Positions 27,572 through 35,851 of a stretch of DNA of 64,000 bases are shown here, piece after piece. The translations under genes were made by a program, and so were the position numbers. Origin of the DNA: Janthinobacterium sp. TND4EL3 (GTDB taxonomy: Bacteria; Pseudomonadota; Gammaproteobacteria; Burkholderiales; Burkholderiaceae_D); NCBI RefSeq assembly GCF_900156175.1, contig NZ_FTMV01000021.1, forward strand, positions 31,793 to 95,792. The letters run 5' to 3'. The notes beneath the pieces were generated by a model. That model was given only the letters and a program-made list of their open reading frames with translations, did no database searches and was not told where the DNA came from. Positions within the stretch are counted from its first letter, which is position 1; each line of letters opens with the position of its first letter.

Positions 27572-27645
27572 TTCCTTCGCTGGCATTATCCAGATCAGGT
27601 ACGAAGGGTATCTCTCACCCGGATGACTGCTCCAGGACCCCTAGC
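27572..27645 (-). promoter_or_regulatory. TPP (THI-box) riboswitch aptamer
   Basis: Read on the minus strand, this has the TPP aptamer core: CTAGGGGTCC at the 5' side, GGGTGAGAGATACCC (the usual element reads CTGAGA), then ACCTGATCTGGATAATGCC and AGCGAAGGAA. The spacing of these blocks fits the three-way junction of the class. About 100 bases separate it from the receptor ATG at 27469. They are rich in possible pairings, but I cannot decide between a terminator and a translation switch. Confidence 0.93.
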
Positions 27646-27717
27646 GGTTGACAGCTTAGCATGAAGCACGGCCAGCTGTCCCACCGGCCGACCGTTTTAC
27701 AACACTGCAGGTCGAAA

Positions 27718-28875
27718 CTACAGACTCAGTTCCAGCACCTTGCGGCTGACGGCGGGCGTCACTTCGCGCTGTTCGCCCAGCGCCGTCATGCCGTGCGCTT
27801 CCAGGGCAGCGACGACGGCGTCCACGCTCGCATGGTTCAGGCCGTAATCGGCCAGGCGCGTCTTGACGCCCATGTGGCGGAAGAAGAATTCCGTGCGCGC
27901 GATGGCCGCTTCGATGCGGCCGTCCTCGTCGCCACCGTCGAGGCCCCACACGCGGGCCGCATATTGCAGCAGCTTGGCGCGCTTGGCCTGTTTGCGCACG
28001 CGCAACATGCTGGGCAGGATGATGGCCAGGGTCTGCGCATGGTCAAGCTCGTACAGGGCCGTCAATTCGTGGCCGATGGCGTGCGTGGACCAGTCCTGCG
28101 GCACGCCCACGCCGATCAGGCCGTTCAAGGCCAGGGTGGCGCTCCACATCACGTTGGCGCGCACGTCGTAGTCGTCCGGGTGCGACAGGGCTTTCGGGCC
28201 TTCCTCGATCAGGGTCAATAAAATGCCTTCGGCGAAGCGGTCCTGCACGGAGGCGTTCACGGGGTAGGTCAGGTACTGTTCCATCACATGCGCAAACGCA
28301 TCGACGACGCCATTGCCCACCTGGCGCAGCGGCAAGGTGAACGTCTTCGACGGGTCCAGCACGGAAAATTTCGGATACACCTTGCGGCTCATGAACGAGC
28401 GCTTTTCCTGCGTGGCCTTGCGCGTGATCACGGCCGAGCCATTCATTTCCGAGCCCGTGGCCGGCAAGGTCAGCACCGTGCCGAAGGGCAGGGCGGCTTC
28501 GACGATCTTGCCGCCTTTCGCCAGGATGTCCCAGGCCTCGCCCTCATGCAGGGCGGCGGCGGCGATGAACTTGGTGCCATCGACCACGGAGCCGCCGCCG
28601 ACGGCCAGCAGGAAGTCGATGCGCTCGCTTTTCACCATGGCCACGGCCTGCATCAGGGTTTCATAGCTGGGATTGGGTTCGATGCCGGCAAATTCGAGCA
28701 CCGTGTGGCCGGCCAGCGCCGCCTTGACTTCATCGTAGACGCCGTTCTGCCTGATGCTGCCGCCGCCGTAGGTCATGAGCACTCGGGCCTGCGGCGGGAT
28801 CAGCGCCGTGATGGCGGCGATCTGGCCCTGGCCGAAGAGGATTTGCGTCGGATTGTAGAAATCGAAATTGAACAT
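27718..28875 (-). CDS. yqhD: Iron-containing alcohol/aldehyde dehydrogenase, YqhD type
   Basis: A 385-residue group III alcohol dehydrogenase. It starts FNFDFYNPTQILFGQGQI, followed by the cofactor loop VLMTYGGGSIRQNGVYD (NADPH preferred in YqhD). Other landmarks are AVGGGSVVDGTKFIA, LPATGSEMNGSAVIT, and the metal-ligand regions with Asp and three His around GNGVVDAFAHVMEQYL and STHAIGHELTALYELDHAQTLAI. YqhD reduces short aldehydes formed during oxidative stress. It is monocistronic and divergent from the small ferritin-like gene. Confidence 0.92.
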   Translation of the reverse strand: MFNFDFYNPTQILFGQGQIAAITALIPPQARVLMTYGGGSIRQNGVYDEVKAALAGHTVLEFAGIEPNPSYETLMQAVAMVKSERIDFLLAVGGGSVVDGTKFIAAAALHEGEAWDILAKGGKIVEAALPFGTVLTLPATGSEMNGSAVITRKATQEKRSFMSRKVYPKFSVLDPSKTFTLPLRQVGNGVVDAFAHVMEQYLTYPVNASVQDRFAEGILLTLIEEGPKALSHPDDYDVRANVMWSATLALNGLIGVGVPQDWSTHAIGHELTALYELDHAQTLAIILPSMLRVRKQAKRAKLLQYAARVWGLDGGDEDGRIEAAIARTEFFFRHMGVKTRLADYGLNHASVDAVVAALEAHGMTALGEQREVTPAVSRKVLELSL

Positions 28876-29017
28876 GGTGCTCCCGCTGCCGAGGTTGAGG
28901 CTGTTGCCGAGCCATGATTATGGCCGAACGGGTGGAATCGTGTCGTGGACGCTTGAGCTTTTCGTCCGGGCGGTGGAGAATGCAGCCGATGTCACCACCA
29001 CGCGAAAAGGAATGCGC

Positions 29018-29323
29018 ATGACCACCGTCCCACTGGAAGAAGCCGGCTTGCCCGCCACCGCGCTCGACATGCACCGCGCCATCGGCGCCGCCATCGCCGC
29101 GCTGCAGGCGCTGGACCTGAACAGCCAGCGTTTCGAGGCGTGCACGGACCCGGAACTGCGCCGCGTACTGGCCCATGCGGGCGACACGAGCCGCAAGGAA
29201 GTCGCCATGCTGCTCGAATGGATGCGCCGCCGCGATGCGCGCCTGGACAAGGAAATGAAGGAAGCACTGTTCAAGGCGGGGCCGATAGTTGCCCAGTATC
29301 ACTATGACGAGAAAATATTGTAA
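29018..29323 (+). CDS. Small encapsulated-ferritin-like protein lacking the usual iron ligands
   Basis: A 101-residue two-helix protein. The overall pattern DMHRAI (17-22), then TDPELRRVLAH (43-53), KEVAMLLEWMRRRD (60-73) and KEMKEALF (79-86), follows encapsulated ferritins (EncFtn, about 100 residues). The ligand positions do not: in a recalled alignment with the Rhodospirillum rubrum protein, Glu32, Glu62, His65, Trp38 and Tyr39 correspond to Ala28, Ser58, Glu61, Leu34 and Asn35. No encapsulin gene is nearby and no encapsulin-targeting tail is seen. ATG 29018 has an AAAGGA ribosome site 6 bases upstream; earlier in-frame starts lack one. An iron-storage role is therefore doubtful. Confidence 0.7.
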   Translation: MTTVPLEEAGLPATALDMHRAIGAAIAALQALDLNSQRFEACTDPELRRVLAHAGDTSRKEVAMLLEWMRRRDARLDKEMKEALFKAGPIVAQYHYDEKIL

Positions 29324-29416
29324 CTATTGGTTTGTTGCTGTGACGTACCATGCGCCACATGCGCATCGTTTCGCGTAGACTGTGCCCCGAACACGATTTT
29401 GGGGGAGTTTGCAACG

Positions 29417-29896
29417 ATGAGATCATTACCATACCGAGAAGGCAGCTGGTTTGCCGTGCCCCTGCCGGGCGGCGGCTATGCCGTCGGCGTGGTGGCGCGC
29501 AGGGCGCCTGCCGGGCGCATCATGCTGGCGTATATGTTCGGGCCCAAGCGCGACAGCCTGCCCACGCTGGAAGAGGTGGAAGGCTTGCGGCCGGAACAGG
29601 CCGTGCGCCGCCTGCGCACGGGCGACATGGCCCTGCTCAACGAGCGCTGGCCCCTGCTGGGCGACAGCCGCCACTGGGAGCGCGACGACTGGCCCATGCC
29701 GGCCTTTATCCGCCGCAATGAATCCTTGCAGCGCGCCTGGCGCGCCAGCTATGCGGACGCCGACCCTGCCAAGCTGAACCGCGAGGAATCGATCCCCTTC
29801 GATACGCCCGGCATGGAAAGCGACTCCCTGTACGGCTACGGGGCAACGGAATTGCTGATGAATAAATTGCTGGCGCCGGAGCAGGCGCCAGCCTGA
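29417..29896 (+). CDS. Imm26-like immunity family protein
   Basis: A 159-residue cytoplasmic protein. The opening PYREGSWFAVPLPGGGYAVGVVAR and the following LAYMFGP are the pattern of immunity protein family 26, found near polymorphic toxins. (The first quoted stretch is split across residues 5-28.) The rest is acidic and Trp-containing. The start ATG 29417 is preceded by a G-rich GGGGGAG stretch at 29400-29406. No toxin gene adjoins it: the neighbours are the ferritin-like gene and envZ. It could be an orphan immunity gene or a domesticated member with another role. Confidence 0.65.
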   Translation: MRSLPYREGSWFAVPLPGGGYAVGVVARRAPAGRIMLAYMFGPKRDSLPTLEEVEGLRPEQAVRRLRTGDMALLNERWPLLGDSRHWERDDWPMPAFIRRNESLQRAWRASYADADPAKLNREESIPFDTPGMESDSLYGYGATELLMNKLLAPEQAPA

Positions 29897-29918
29897 TGGC
29901 TGCCGGGCGGCATCGGCG

Positions 29919-29951
29919 TTGGATTCGCACGGCGATGCCGTGCTGATCCAA
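29919..29951. terminator. Hairpin between convergent Imm26-like and envZ genes
   Basis: A two-part stem (TTGGAT/ATCCAA outside, GCACGGC/GCCGTGC inside, 3-nt loop) lies between two convergent stops. There is no T-run, so it is a likely transcript-end structure rather than a textbook terminator. Confidence 0.55.
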
Positions 29952-29961
29952 CCTGCATCAA

Positions 29962-31320
29962 TTATGCCGCCGGCAAGCTGATCTGGAACGCCAGGCCGCC
30001 GCCTTCGCGGTTGCGCACCTGCAGTTCGGCGCCGTGGCGCAGCAGCACCCGGTCGACGATGGCCAGGCCCAGGCCGGCGCCGTTGGCCTGTCCGCGCGCC
30101 GTGTCGAGGCGGGTGAACGGCTTCATCAGCTGCTCGATCTTTTCCGCCGGCACGCCCGTGCCATGGTCCTGCACCTCGATGATCACCTTTTTCGTCCCGT
30201 GGCTGGTGCGCACGTGGCAGGCGATGTCGATTTCCGTCACGTCGCTGCCCGGCGTCTTGCCGTAGCGGCGCGCATTCTCGATCAGGTTGTTCAGTACGCG
30301 GCGCAGGTCGGTGGGGTTGCCCATCGCGTGCGCCCCTTCGGCGATCTCGGCATTGATCTTCACGTCGGGCAGGCGCATGGCTTCGCGCACCATGTCGGCC
30401 AGCAGGCCGCTCAGGTCCACCTCCGTGAAGCTCGACGCTTCCGTCGGCTTGGCGTAGTCGAGGAACTGGCCGATGATGGCGTCCATCTGCCCGATATCGG
30501 ACTGGATGCCCTCGCGCGCCTCGTCCGACAGGTTGGCCATCTCCACTTCCAGCTGCATGCGCGCCAGCGGCGTGCGCAAGTCGTGCGAAATGCCCGCCAA
30601 AATGACGGCGCGGTCCGATTCCACTTGTTTTAGATCATCAACCATCTGGTTGAAGCTGCGGTTCGCCTCGATGATTTCGATCGGGCCTTTTTCCGGCAGC
30701 GGCGCCGGCTGCTTGCCCTTGGCAATGTCGCGCGCGGCGGCCGTCAGGCGCGACAGCGGCAGATTGATCAGGCTGGAAATGATGGCCGCGCCCAGCAGCG
30801 ACAGCAGCGATACCAGGCTGGCCCAGCCCAGCCACTGGAAGCCCGTCAGGCCGCGCAGGCGTTCGCGGTCCAGCATCAGCCAGTACTCGTCGTCGTCGAT
30901 CTTGAAGCTGACCCAGAAGCCGGCCACGCCGTTGACGCGCGCGGAAAAGCGCGTGTCCTTGCCCAGCTTGGCCTTCACCAGCGCCTCGATGTCGGGCATC
31001 AGGTAATTGTCGGGCGGCGGCTCGATGCGGTCGTCCTCTTCCAGCGAGAAGATGCGGATGCCTTCATTGCTGACGAGGTCGAACAGCAGCTCGCGCCGCA
31101 GCTCGGGGGCCGAGTGCGTCAGTGCCGCATGCGTGATGGTGACGACGGAAATGATCTGGGCGGAAATCTGCTGCGCCTGCGGCTCGCGCTGGATGACGGA
31201 AATCATGCCGATCCAGGTGATCATGCTGACCGTGGTCAAGGTGCCGAGCAGCAAAAAGGTGCGCCAGAACAAGCCGCTTTTCAGCCGCGCCAGGCTGATA
31301 TCGGGAACAAGCTTCATCAT
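29962..31320 (-). CDS. envZ: EnvZ-type membrane sensor histidine kinase
   Basis: A 452-residue kinase paired with OmpR. Two membrane helices (about 15-37 and 160-183) flank a periplasmic domain of about 120 residues. Then come HAMP, the dimerisation helix with ILAGISHDLRTPLARMQLE (phosphoacceptor His near 245) and an HATPase with NNLIENARRYG, DHGTGVP and GAGLGLAIV. The arrangement and sequence follow EnvZ and the Bordetella RisS kinase. It starts 13 bases after the ompR stop, so they form one operon. It probably senses osmotic or acid conditions. Confidence 0.9.
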   Translation of the reverse strand: MMKLVPDISLARLKSGLFWRTFLLLGTLTTVSMITWIGMISVIQREPQAQQISAQIISVVTITHAALTHSAPELRRELLFDLVSNEGIRIFSLEEDDRIEPPPDNYLMPDIEALVKAKLGKDTRFSARVNGVAGFWVSFKIDDDEYWLMLDRERLRGLTGFQWLGWASLVSLLSLLGAAIISSLINLPLSRLTAAARDIAKGKQPAPLPEKGPIEIIEANRSFNQMVDDLKQVESDRAVILAGISHDLRTPLARMQLEVEMANLSDEAREGIQSDIGQMDAIIGQFLDYAKPTEASSFTEVDLSGLLADMVREAMRLPDVKINAEIAEGAHAMGNPTDLRRVLNNLIENARRYGKTPGSDVTEIDIACHVRTSHGTKKVIIEVQDHGTGVPAEKIEQLMKPFTRLDTARGQANGAGLGLAIVDRVLLRHGAELQVRNREGGGLAFQISLPAA

Positions 31321-31333
31321 GCCTCGCCAGCGA

Positions 31334-32104
31334 TCAGCGCGGCTGTCCGTCCGGGATGAAGACGTAGCCCAGGCCCCACACGGTCTGGATGAACAGCGGG
31401 CTCGACGGATCGGGTTCGATGAGCTTGCGCAGGCGCGAAATCTGCACGTCCAGGCTGCGGTCGAACACTTCGTATTCGCGGCCGCGCGCCAGTTCCATCA
31501 GTTTTTCGCGCGACAGGGGCTGGCGCGCATGGCGGGCAAACACTTTCAGCACGGAAAACTCGCCTGTTGTCAGCGGCACCGTTTCGCCATTCTTTTTCAG
31601 GGTACGCGTGCCCAGGTCGAGCACGAAGTCGCCGAATTCGAAGGTTTGCGGCGTTTCCGACGGCGCACCGGGGATTTCATCGGGACCCTTGCGGCGCAGC
31701 ACGGCGCCGATGCGGGCCACCAGTTCGCGCGGGTTGAACGGCTTCGGCAGGTAGTCGTCGGCGCCCATTTCCAGGCCCACGATGCGATCGACGTCCTCGC
31801 CCTTGGCTGTCAGCATGATGATCGGCGTCTGGTCGCCCGCGCCGCGCAGGCGGCGGCAGATGGACAGGCCGTCTTCGCCCGGCAGCATCAAATCGAGCAC
31901 CAGCAGGTCGTAGCGCTCGCGCAGCCACAGCTTGTTCATGGCGGTGGCGCTCTCGGCCGTAAAGACATTGAATCCCTGTTCGGTCAGGTAGCGGCGCAGC
32001 AGGTCGCGCAGGCGCACATCGTCATCGACGACCATGATCTTTGCCTGGTGGCCGTGGATCGATTGCGGTGTTGTATTGCTGCCGGATGTGGAGGTTGTGG
32101 TCAT
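31334..32104 (-). CDS. ompR: OmpR-family response regulator
   Basis: A 256-residue regulator. The receiver domain has KIMVVDDDVRLRDLL near residue 22, the phosphorylated Asp in LLVLDLMLPGEDG near residue 70, and TAKGEDVD and DYLPKPFNPREL later. The winged-helix domain ends RSLDVQISRLRKLIE and TVWGLGYVF. It is highly similar to OmpR, and in the betaproteobacterial setting to RisA. It is the first gene of the ompR-envZ operon, transcribed away from the small secreted-protein gene; the shared upstream region of 194 bases must hold both promoters. Confidence 0.93.
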   Translation of the reverse strand: MTTTSTSGSNTTPQSIHGHQAKIMVVDDDVRLRDLLRRYLTEQGFNVFTAESATAMNKLWLRERYDLLVLDLMLPGEDGLSICRRLRGAGDQTPIIMLTAKGEDVDRIVGLEMGADDYLPKPFNPRELVARIGAVLRRKGPDEIPGAPSETPQTFEFGDFVLDLGTRTLKKNGETVPLTTGEFSVLKVFARHARQPLSREKLMELARGREYEVFDRSLDVQISRLRKLIEPDPSSPLFIQTVWGLGYVFIPDGQPR

Positions 32105-32298
32105 TTAGGGTGTCGTGTTATCTTATATTAGTTGCTATAGTAACGCCTCGCGCGGCGCCCACAAGGGGCTGCGGCGACCCATTACAAACTGTTACAAACT
32201 TTACCCAATTACTCTTACTGCACCGTGTAAAGCATCATACACTGGGGCCACAGTGGAAATCAGCTTTAGTTTATACGGCATTGCGGAAGAGGAACTCA

Positions 32299-32700
32299 AT
32301 GAATATCATTACCCAAAAAATTCACGCCGCTCCCAGCGCACGGGTCTTCCCGCGCGCCTTCTTCGCCACGCTGGTGCTGTCCACGGTCGTCGTCTGTACC
32401 ATGTTTGCCGCCAGCCTGGCGCATGCGCAAAACCAGCCGCCGCCGCGCCGCGACGAGCAGCAGCAAATGCAGGCGCAGCGCTATGAGCAGGTACAGCGCA
32501 GCAACAGCAATGATACGCGACTGCGCGAACAACGTGACGCACGCAGCTTCGACACGCGCGCCGAAGAGCAGCGCCGCGCCAGCGAAGGTGCCGACGCCTC
32601 GCGCCGCACGGGCCGCATGACGCCCGACGAACGGCGCGACCTGCGCCGCCAGATCAATGAAGTGGGGCAAGACATTTACTCGAACCCGCCGCGCCGCTAG
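32299..32700 (+). CDS. Small exported Arg/Gln-rich protein, function unknown
   Basis: A 133-residue protein with a long signal peptide (residues 1-43, cleavage after SLAHA). The mature part is very hydrophilic, rich in Arg, Gln and Asp, and probably disordered. Its C-terminal MTPDERRDLRRQINEVGQDIY is a helix seen in many small betaproteobacterial exported proteins, of unknown role. The start is supported by the ribosome site GAGGAA at 32288-32293. It is divergent from ompR and ends in a good terminator. A link to envelope stress is only suggested by the neighbour. Confidence 0.75.
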   Translation: MNIITQKIHAAPSARVFPRAFFATLVLSTVVVCTMFAASLAHAQNQPPPRRDEQQQMQAQRYEQVQRSNSNDTRLREQRDARSFDTRAEEQRRASEGADASRRTGRMTPDERRDLRRQINEVGQDIYSNPPRR

Positions 32701-32715
32701 GCCCCGCCCCCCCTC

Positions 32716-32750
32716 AACAGGGCCATCTCGCAAGACATGGCCCTGTTTGC
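32716..32750 (+). terminator. Terminator after the small exported protein gene
   Basis: An 11-bp perfect stem, AACAGGGCCAT with ATGGCCCTGTT, has a 10-nt loop and a short TTTG end. Confidence 0.7.
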
Positions 32751-32847
32751 ATCTGCAAGCACATTTTTTGCCGAGTCAGGCACGCCGCCACGCCCCGTGA
32801 TATTGTTCCAGTGCATTGAAGTAAATTCTATGTAAGGGAGGCCAGGG

Positions 32848-34707
32848 GTGAGCGACGACGATGCACCGGTTCCTGATATGGCCCCTGCGGCCGGTTTGCC
32901 GCACGGCCTCGTCCAGCGCGACGGGGGCGTGTTCCTCGACCTGTCGCTGGCACCCGCGCAGCTGCGCGCCGCCGTCGGGCAGCTGTTCCAGTCGGGCCAG
33001 CTGCTGGCCGGCCTCGATTACCCCCTGTTCCTGCTGACCCTGTTTCATGCCCCGACGCCCCGCGCCGCGCCCAAGGGCGAAGCCTTGCTGCGCATCGCCG
33101 CCCGCGTGGCGCCGTTCCCGCCGCTGCGCCGCCTGCTCTACAAGCAGGTCAAGCTCTGTGGCGACAGCGCCGAGTTTTACTTTGAAGCCATGCCTGCGCA
33201 GGAGGATGGCGCGCCGCCCGCGCGCCGCGAATTTGACGAGCTGGTGGCCGACCTGTGGGGCAAGGGCGTGCAATATGGCATCGATGCTGTGACCGTGCGC
33301 GCCATGCTCGACTGCGGCAAGGCCGGGCGCATCACGGTGGCGCGGGCGCTGGCGCCGCAGCCGGGGCGAGACGCCCGGCTCGTCGAAGTGTCGCAGGGTA
33401 TCTACCGCAACGACGCGCCACGCGAACGTCCCGATGGCCGGCTCGACTTGCTCAGCTTCAAGAACCGCTTTCCACAGGTGAAAAAACATGCGCGCCTGCT
33501 GCGCCTGGTGCCGGGCGCCCCAGGGGTGCCCGGCTATGACCTGGCCGGCAATGCGCTGCCGCCGCCCGCGCCGCTGGAGCTGGACCTGGCGGCGGTGGCA
33601 GGCGCCGGCACGGCCGTCGAGCATTTCAGCGATGGCGACTTCGTCGTCGCCACGCAGGCGGGCTACGTGAATGTCGATGCGCATGGCAAGATCTCCATCG
33701 AAAACCGCATCGTCAGCCGCGAAGGCGTCAGCAGCCGCACCACGGGCAATCTGAAGCTGCGCGCCGCCTACGAGGAGTATGGCGACGTGCAGGAGCAGCG
33801 GCAGCTCGATGGCAGCGATATCACCATCCATGGCGACGTATATGGCCATTTGCATTCGCATGGCGGCTTGATCTTGCTACAGCGCAACCTGGTGGGCGGC
33901 ACGGCCTTCAACGAACATGGCGACGTGCGCGTCGAAGGCGTCGCGTCCGGCTCCGTGCTGCAGGCGCTCAATGGCACCGTGCACCTGCAGCGCGCGGAAA
34001 GCTGCGTCATCGCCGCCACGCGCGTGGTGATCGACAGCGCCAGCAATTGCGAGATCATTGCCGACGAGGTCGTCATCGAGCTGGCCGAAGGCTGCGCCGT
34101 GGCGGCGCGCATCATCCGTATCGGCAGCGCCGGTCCGCGCAAGCAGGTGGAGATGCTGGTGTTTCCGCTGGTGCCCGACCTGAGCGCACTGGAGCAGAAA
34201 ATCGGGGAAAGCCTGGCGAAGGCCGCGCAGTACCAGCAGATGCAGCTCAAGCGCCAGCAGGAAATCGACGCCATCGCGCAGTTGCCCGAGGTGCGCAGTT
34301 ACCTGGCCCTGGCGGGCCAGCTGCGGCGTGGCGAGCTGCAATTGCAGCCGGCGCAGCAGCTGCAATACGACAAGCTGGCCGCGCGCATCGCCCCCGTCCT
34401 GAAGGAAGTGGCGCGCCTGCGCCTCGAGGTGAAACAGTCGGAAATCCTGCATGCGCAGATGCTGACGCTGGTGGAACAGCTGCGCCAGGAGCGGCAAGCC
34501 ACGGCCGGCCAGTCGCGCTGCACCCTCGGCCTGGTCGACGGCGAAACGACGGTGCGCGCCATGGTCGCGCCGCCCGGGCCCGGCAAGGCCTACGAGCGGC
34601 CGCCGAAGGAAATCAAGGCCCTGCTGCGCAGCGCCGCGCCGGCCACGCAACTGGTGTTTGCCGACAGCATGGGCAGCCTGGACTGGACGTATGCGCCGCC
34701 GCCCTAG
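32848..34707 (+). CDS. FapA/DUF342 polymer-forming family protein
   Basis: A 619-residue cytoplasmic protein of the DUF342 (FapA) type. The central part (about 255-440) is a right-handed beta-helix with regular short strands such as NGTVHLQRAESCVIAATRVV. It is preceded by the conserved VDAHGKISIENRIVSREGV region. A coiled coil follows (about 455-570, KAAQYQQMQLKRQQEIDAI). The family's function is largely unknown, although members are linked to cell-surface or signalling roles. GTG 32848 is the start because AGGGAGG lies about 10 bases before it. It is convergent with arfB, 3 bases apart. Confidence 0.82.
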   Translation: MSDDDAPVPDMAPAAGLPHGLVQRDGGVFLDLSLAPAQLRAAVGQLFQSGQLLAGLDYPLFLLTLFHAPTPRAAPKGEALLRIAARVAPFPPLRRLLYKQVKLCGDSAEFYFEAMPAQEDGAPPARREFDELVADLWGKGVQYGIDAVTVRAMLDCGKAGRITVARALAPQPGRDARLVEVSQGIYRNDAPRERPDGRLDLLSFKNRFPQVKKHARLLRLVPGAPGVPGYDLAGNALPPPAPLELDLAAVAGAGTAVEHFSDGDFVVATQAGYVNVDAHGKISIENRIVSREGVSSRTTGNLKLRAAYEEYGDVQEQRQLDGSDITIHGDVYGHLHSHGGLILLQRNLVGGTAFNEHGDVRVEGVASGSVLQALNGTVHLQRAESCVIAATRVVIDSASNCEIIADEVVIELAEGCAVAARIIRIGSAGPRKQVEMLVFPLVPDLSALEQKIGESLAKAAQYQQMQLKRQQEIDAIAQLPEVRSYLALAGQLRRGELQLQPAQQLQYDKLAARIAPVLKEVARLRLEVKQSEILHAQMLTLVEQLRQERQATAGQSRCTLGLVDGETTVRAMVAPPGPGKAYERPPKEIKALLRSAAPATQLVFADSMGSLDWTYAPPP

Positions 34708-34710
34708 CGT

Positions 34711-35109
34711 TTAATCCGTGACCTTGCCGCGTGATTGCTTGAGCACGCTGTGCGTGCTCTTGCTGTCGAGGCGTCGCCGCTGCGAGCTGCGCGTGGGCTT
34801 GGTGGCGCGGCGCACGGCGGGCAGGAAGGTCACGCTGTCGATGATTTCCTGCAGCCGCCGCAAGGCTTCTTCCTTGTTCTGTTCCTGGCTGCGTGACTGC
34901 TGCGCCTTGAGCACCAGTACGCCATCCTTGCTGATGCGGCTGTCGCGCAGGGCCAGCAGCCGCTCCTTGTACGCTTCCGGCAGCGACGAGGCGGCGATGG
35001 GGAAGCGCAAATGGATGGCGCTGGACACCTTGTTGACATTCTGCCCGCCCGGCCCTTGGGCGCGGATGGCGGAAAATTCAACTTCTGCGGGATTGACGAG
35101 GTGTTGCAT
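34711..35109 (-). CDS. arfB: Peptidyl-tRNA hydrolase ArfB (YaeJ), ribosome rescue
   Basis: A 132-residue release-factor-like protein. The catalytic GGQ (residues 21-23, in AQGPGGQNVNK) hydrolyses peptidyl-tRNA on stalled ribosomes. The basic C-terminal tail (about 100-132, RRATKPTRSSQRRRLDSK) is the part that enters the empty mRNA channel. The length agrees with E. coli ArfB (140). It is transcribed alone, on the strand opposite to cheW. Confidence 0.93.
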   Translation of the reverse strand: MQHLVNPAEVEFSAIRAQGPGGQNVNKVSSAIHLRFPIAASSLPEAYKERLLALRDSRISKDGVLVLKAQQSRSQEQNKEEALRRLQEIIDSVTFLPAVRRATKPTRSSQRRRLDSKSTHSVLKQSRGKVTD

Positions 35110-35310
35110 GGCCTGCCTGTGGAAAAACGATGCTCGTATTGTAAGTCAAGACGCGCGGGACTGCGCCGGCGCAAAGCCGTGGCCGCCGCGGGTGCTGTCG
35201 TCCGGGAAAGTTGATGTTTCTCAACGCCGGCTGCGGCGATGCCCGTTAGCATGGGGCCAAGTTTGCGCCACTGCGCATCCTGGCAGCGCTTACCGGATGA
35301 AAGGATCATC

Positions 35311-35811
35311 ATGCAGCCCACGACCACGCCTGGCGCCGCAGCAACGGCGCAACGCGGCACCGCGCCATCCCTGACGCAGTACCTGAGCTTCCGGCTGGGC
35401 GGCCTGGAATACGGCCTCGATTACCGCTGCGTGCGGGAATTGCGCCCGCTCAAGGAACTCGACCGTTTTTCCTCGGAAGGGGAAGTACTGCACAGCGTGG
35501 CCGTCTCGCGCGGCGTGATCATCCCCATCGTCGACATGCGCGCCGCGTTCGGCAGCACCGACGGCGCGCCCGACCCGTCCACCGACGTGATCATCTTGCA
35601 GCTGAGCAATGGCGTAATGGGCATGGTGGTCGATGGCGTCACCGATATCGTCAGCCTGGCGCCGGCCGACATCGCCGCCGTGCCCGGCCTGGGCGAGGCG
35701 GAAGCCGATTACCTGCTGGGCCTGGGCACGGTGGCGGGACGCCGCCTGATCCTCGTCGACATCGACCGCCTGATGGCGATCCGCAGCCCCGGTCCCATGC
35801 AGGTCGCCTAA
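35311..35811 (+). CDS. cheW: CheW-like chemotaxis scaffold protein
   Basis: A 166-residue single CheW domain: YLSFRLGGLEYGLDYRCVREL near the start, GVIIPIVDMRAAFG in the middle and GMVVDGVTDIVSLAPADI later, the usual scaffold motifs linking receptors to CheA. ATG 35311 has AAAGGA just upstream and gives a normal length. It is isolated here, with no CheA or receptor next to it. It could serve the main chemotaxis cluster or a dedicated receptor encoded elsewhere. Confidence 0.9.
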   Translation: MQPTTTPGAAATAQRGTAPSLTQYLSFRLGGLEYGLDYRCVRELRPLKELDRFSSEGEVLHSVAVSRGVIIPIVDMRAAFGSTDGAPDPSTDVIILQLSNGVMGMVVDGVTDIVSLAPADIAAVPGLGEAEADYLLGLGTVAGRRLILVDIDRLMAIRSPGPMQVA

Positions 35812-35813
35812 AA

Positions 35814-35839
35814 AAAAGACGACCCGGAGGTCGTCTTTT
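35814..35839. terminator. Bidirectional terminator between cheW and yheS
   Basis: A perfect 11-bp stem, AAAAGACGACC with GGTCGTCTTTT, has a CGGA tetraloop. The A/T-rich ends allow termination of both convergent genes. Confidence 0.92.
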
Positions 35840-35851
35840 GTCGTCAGTTAA

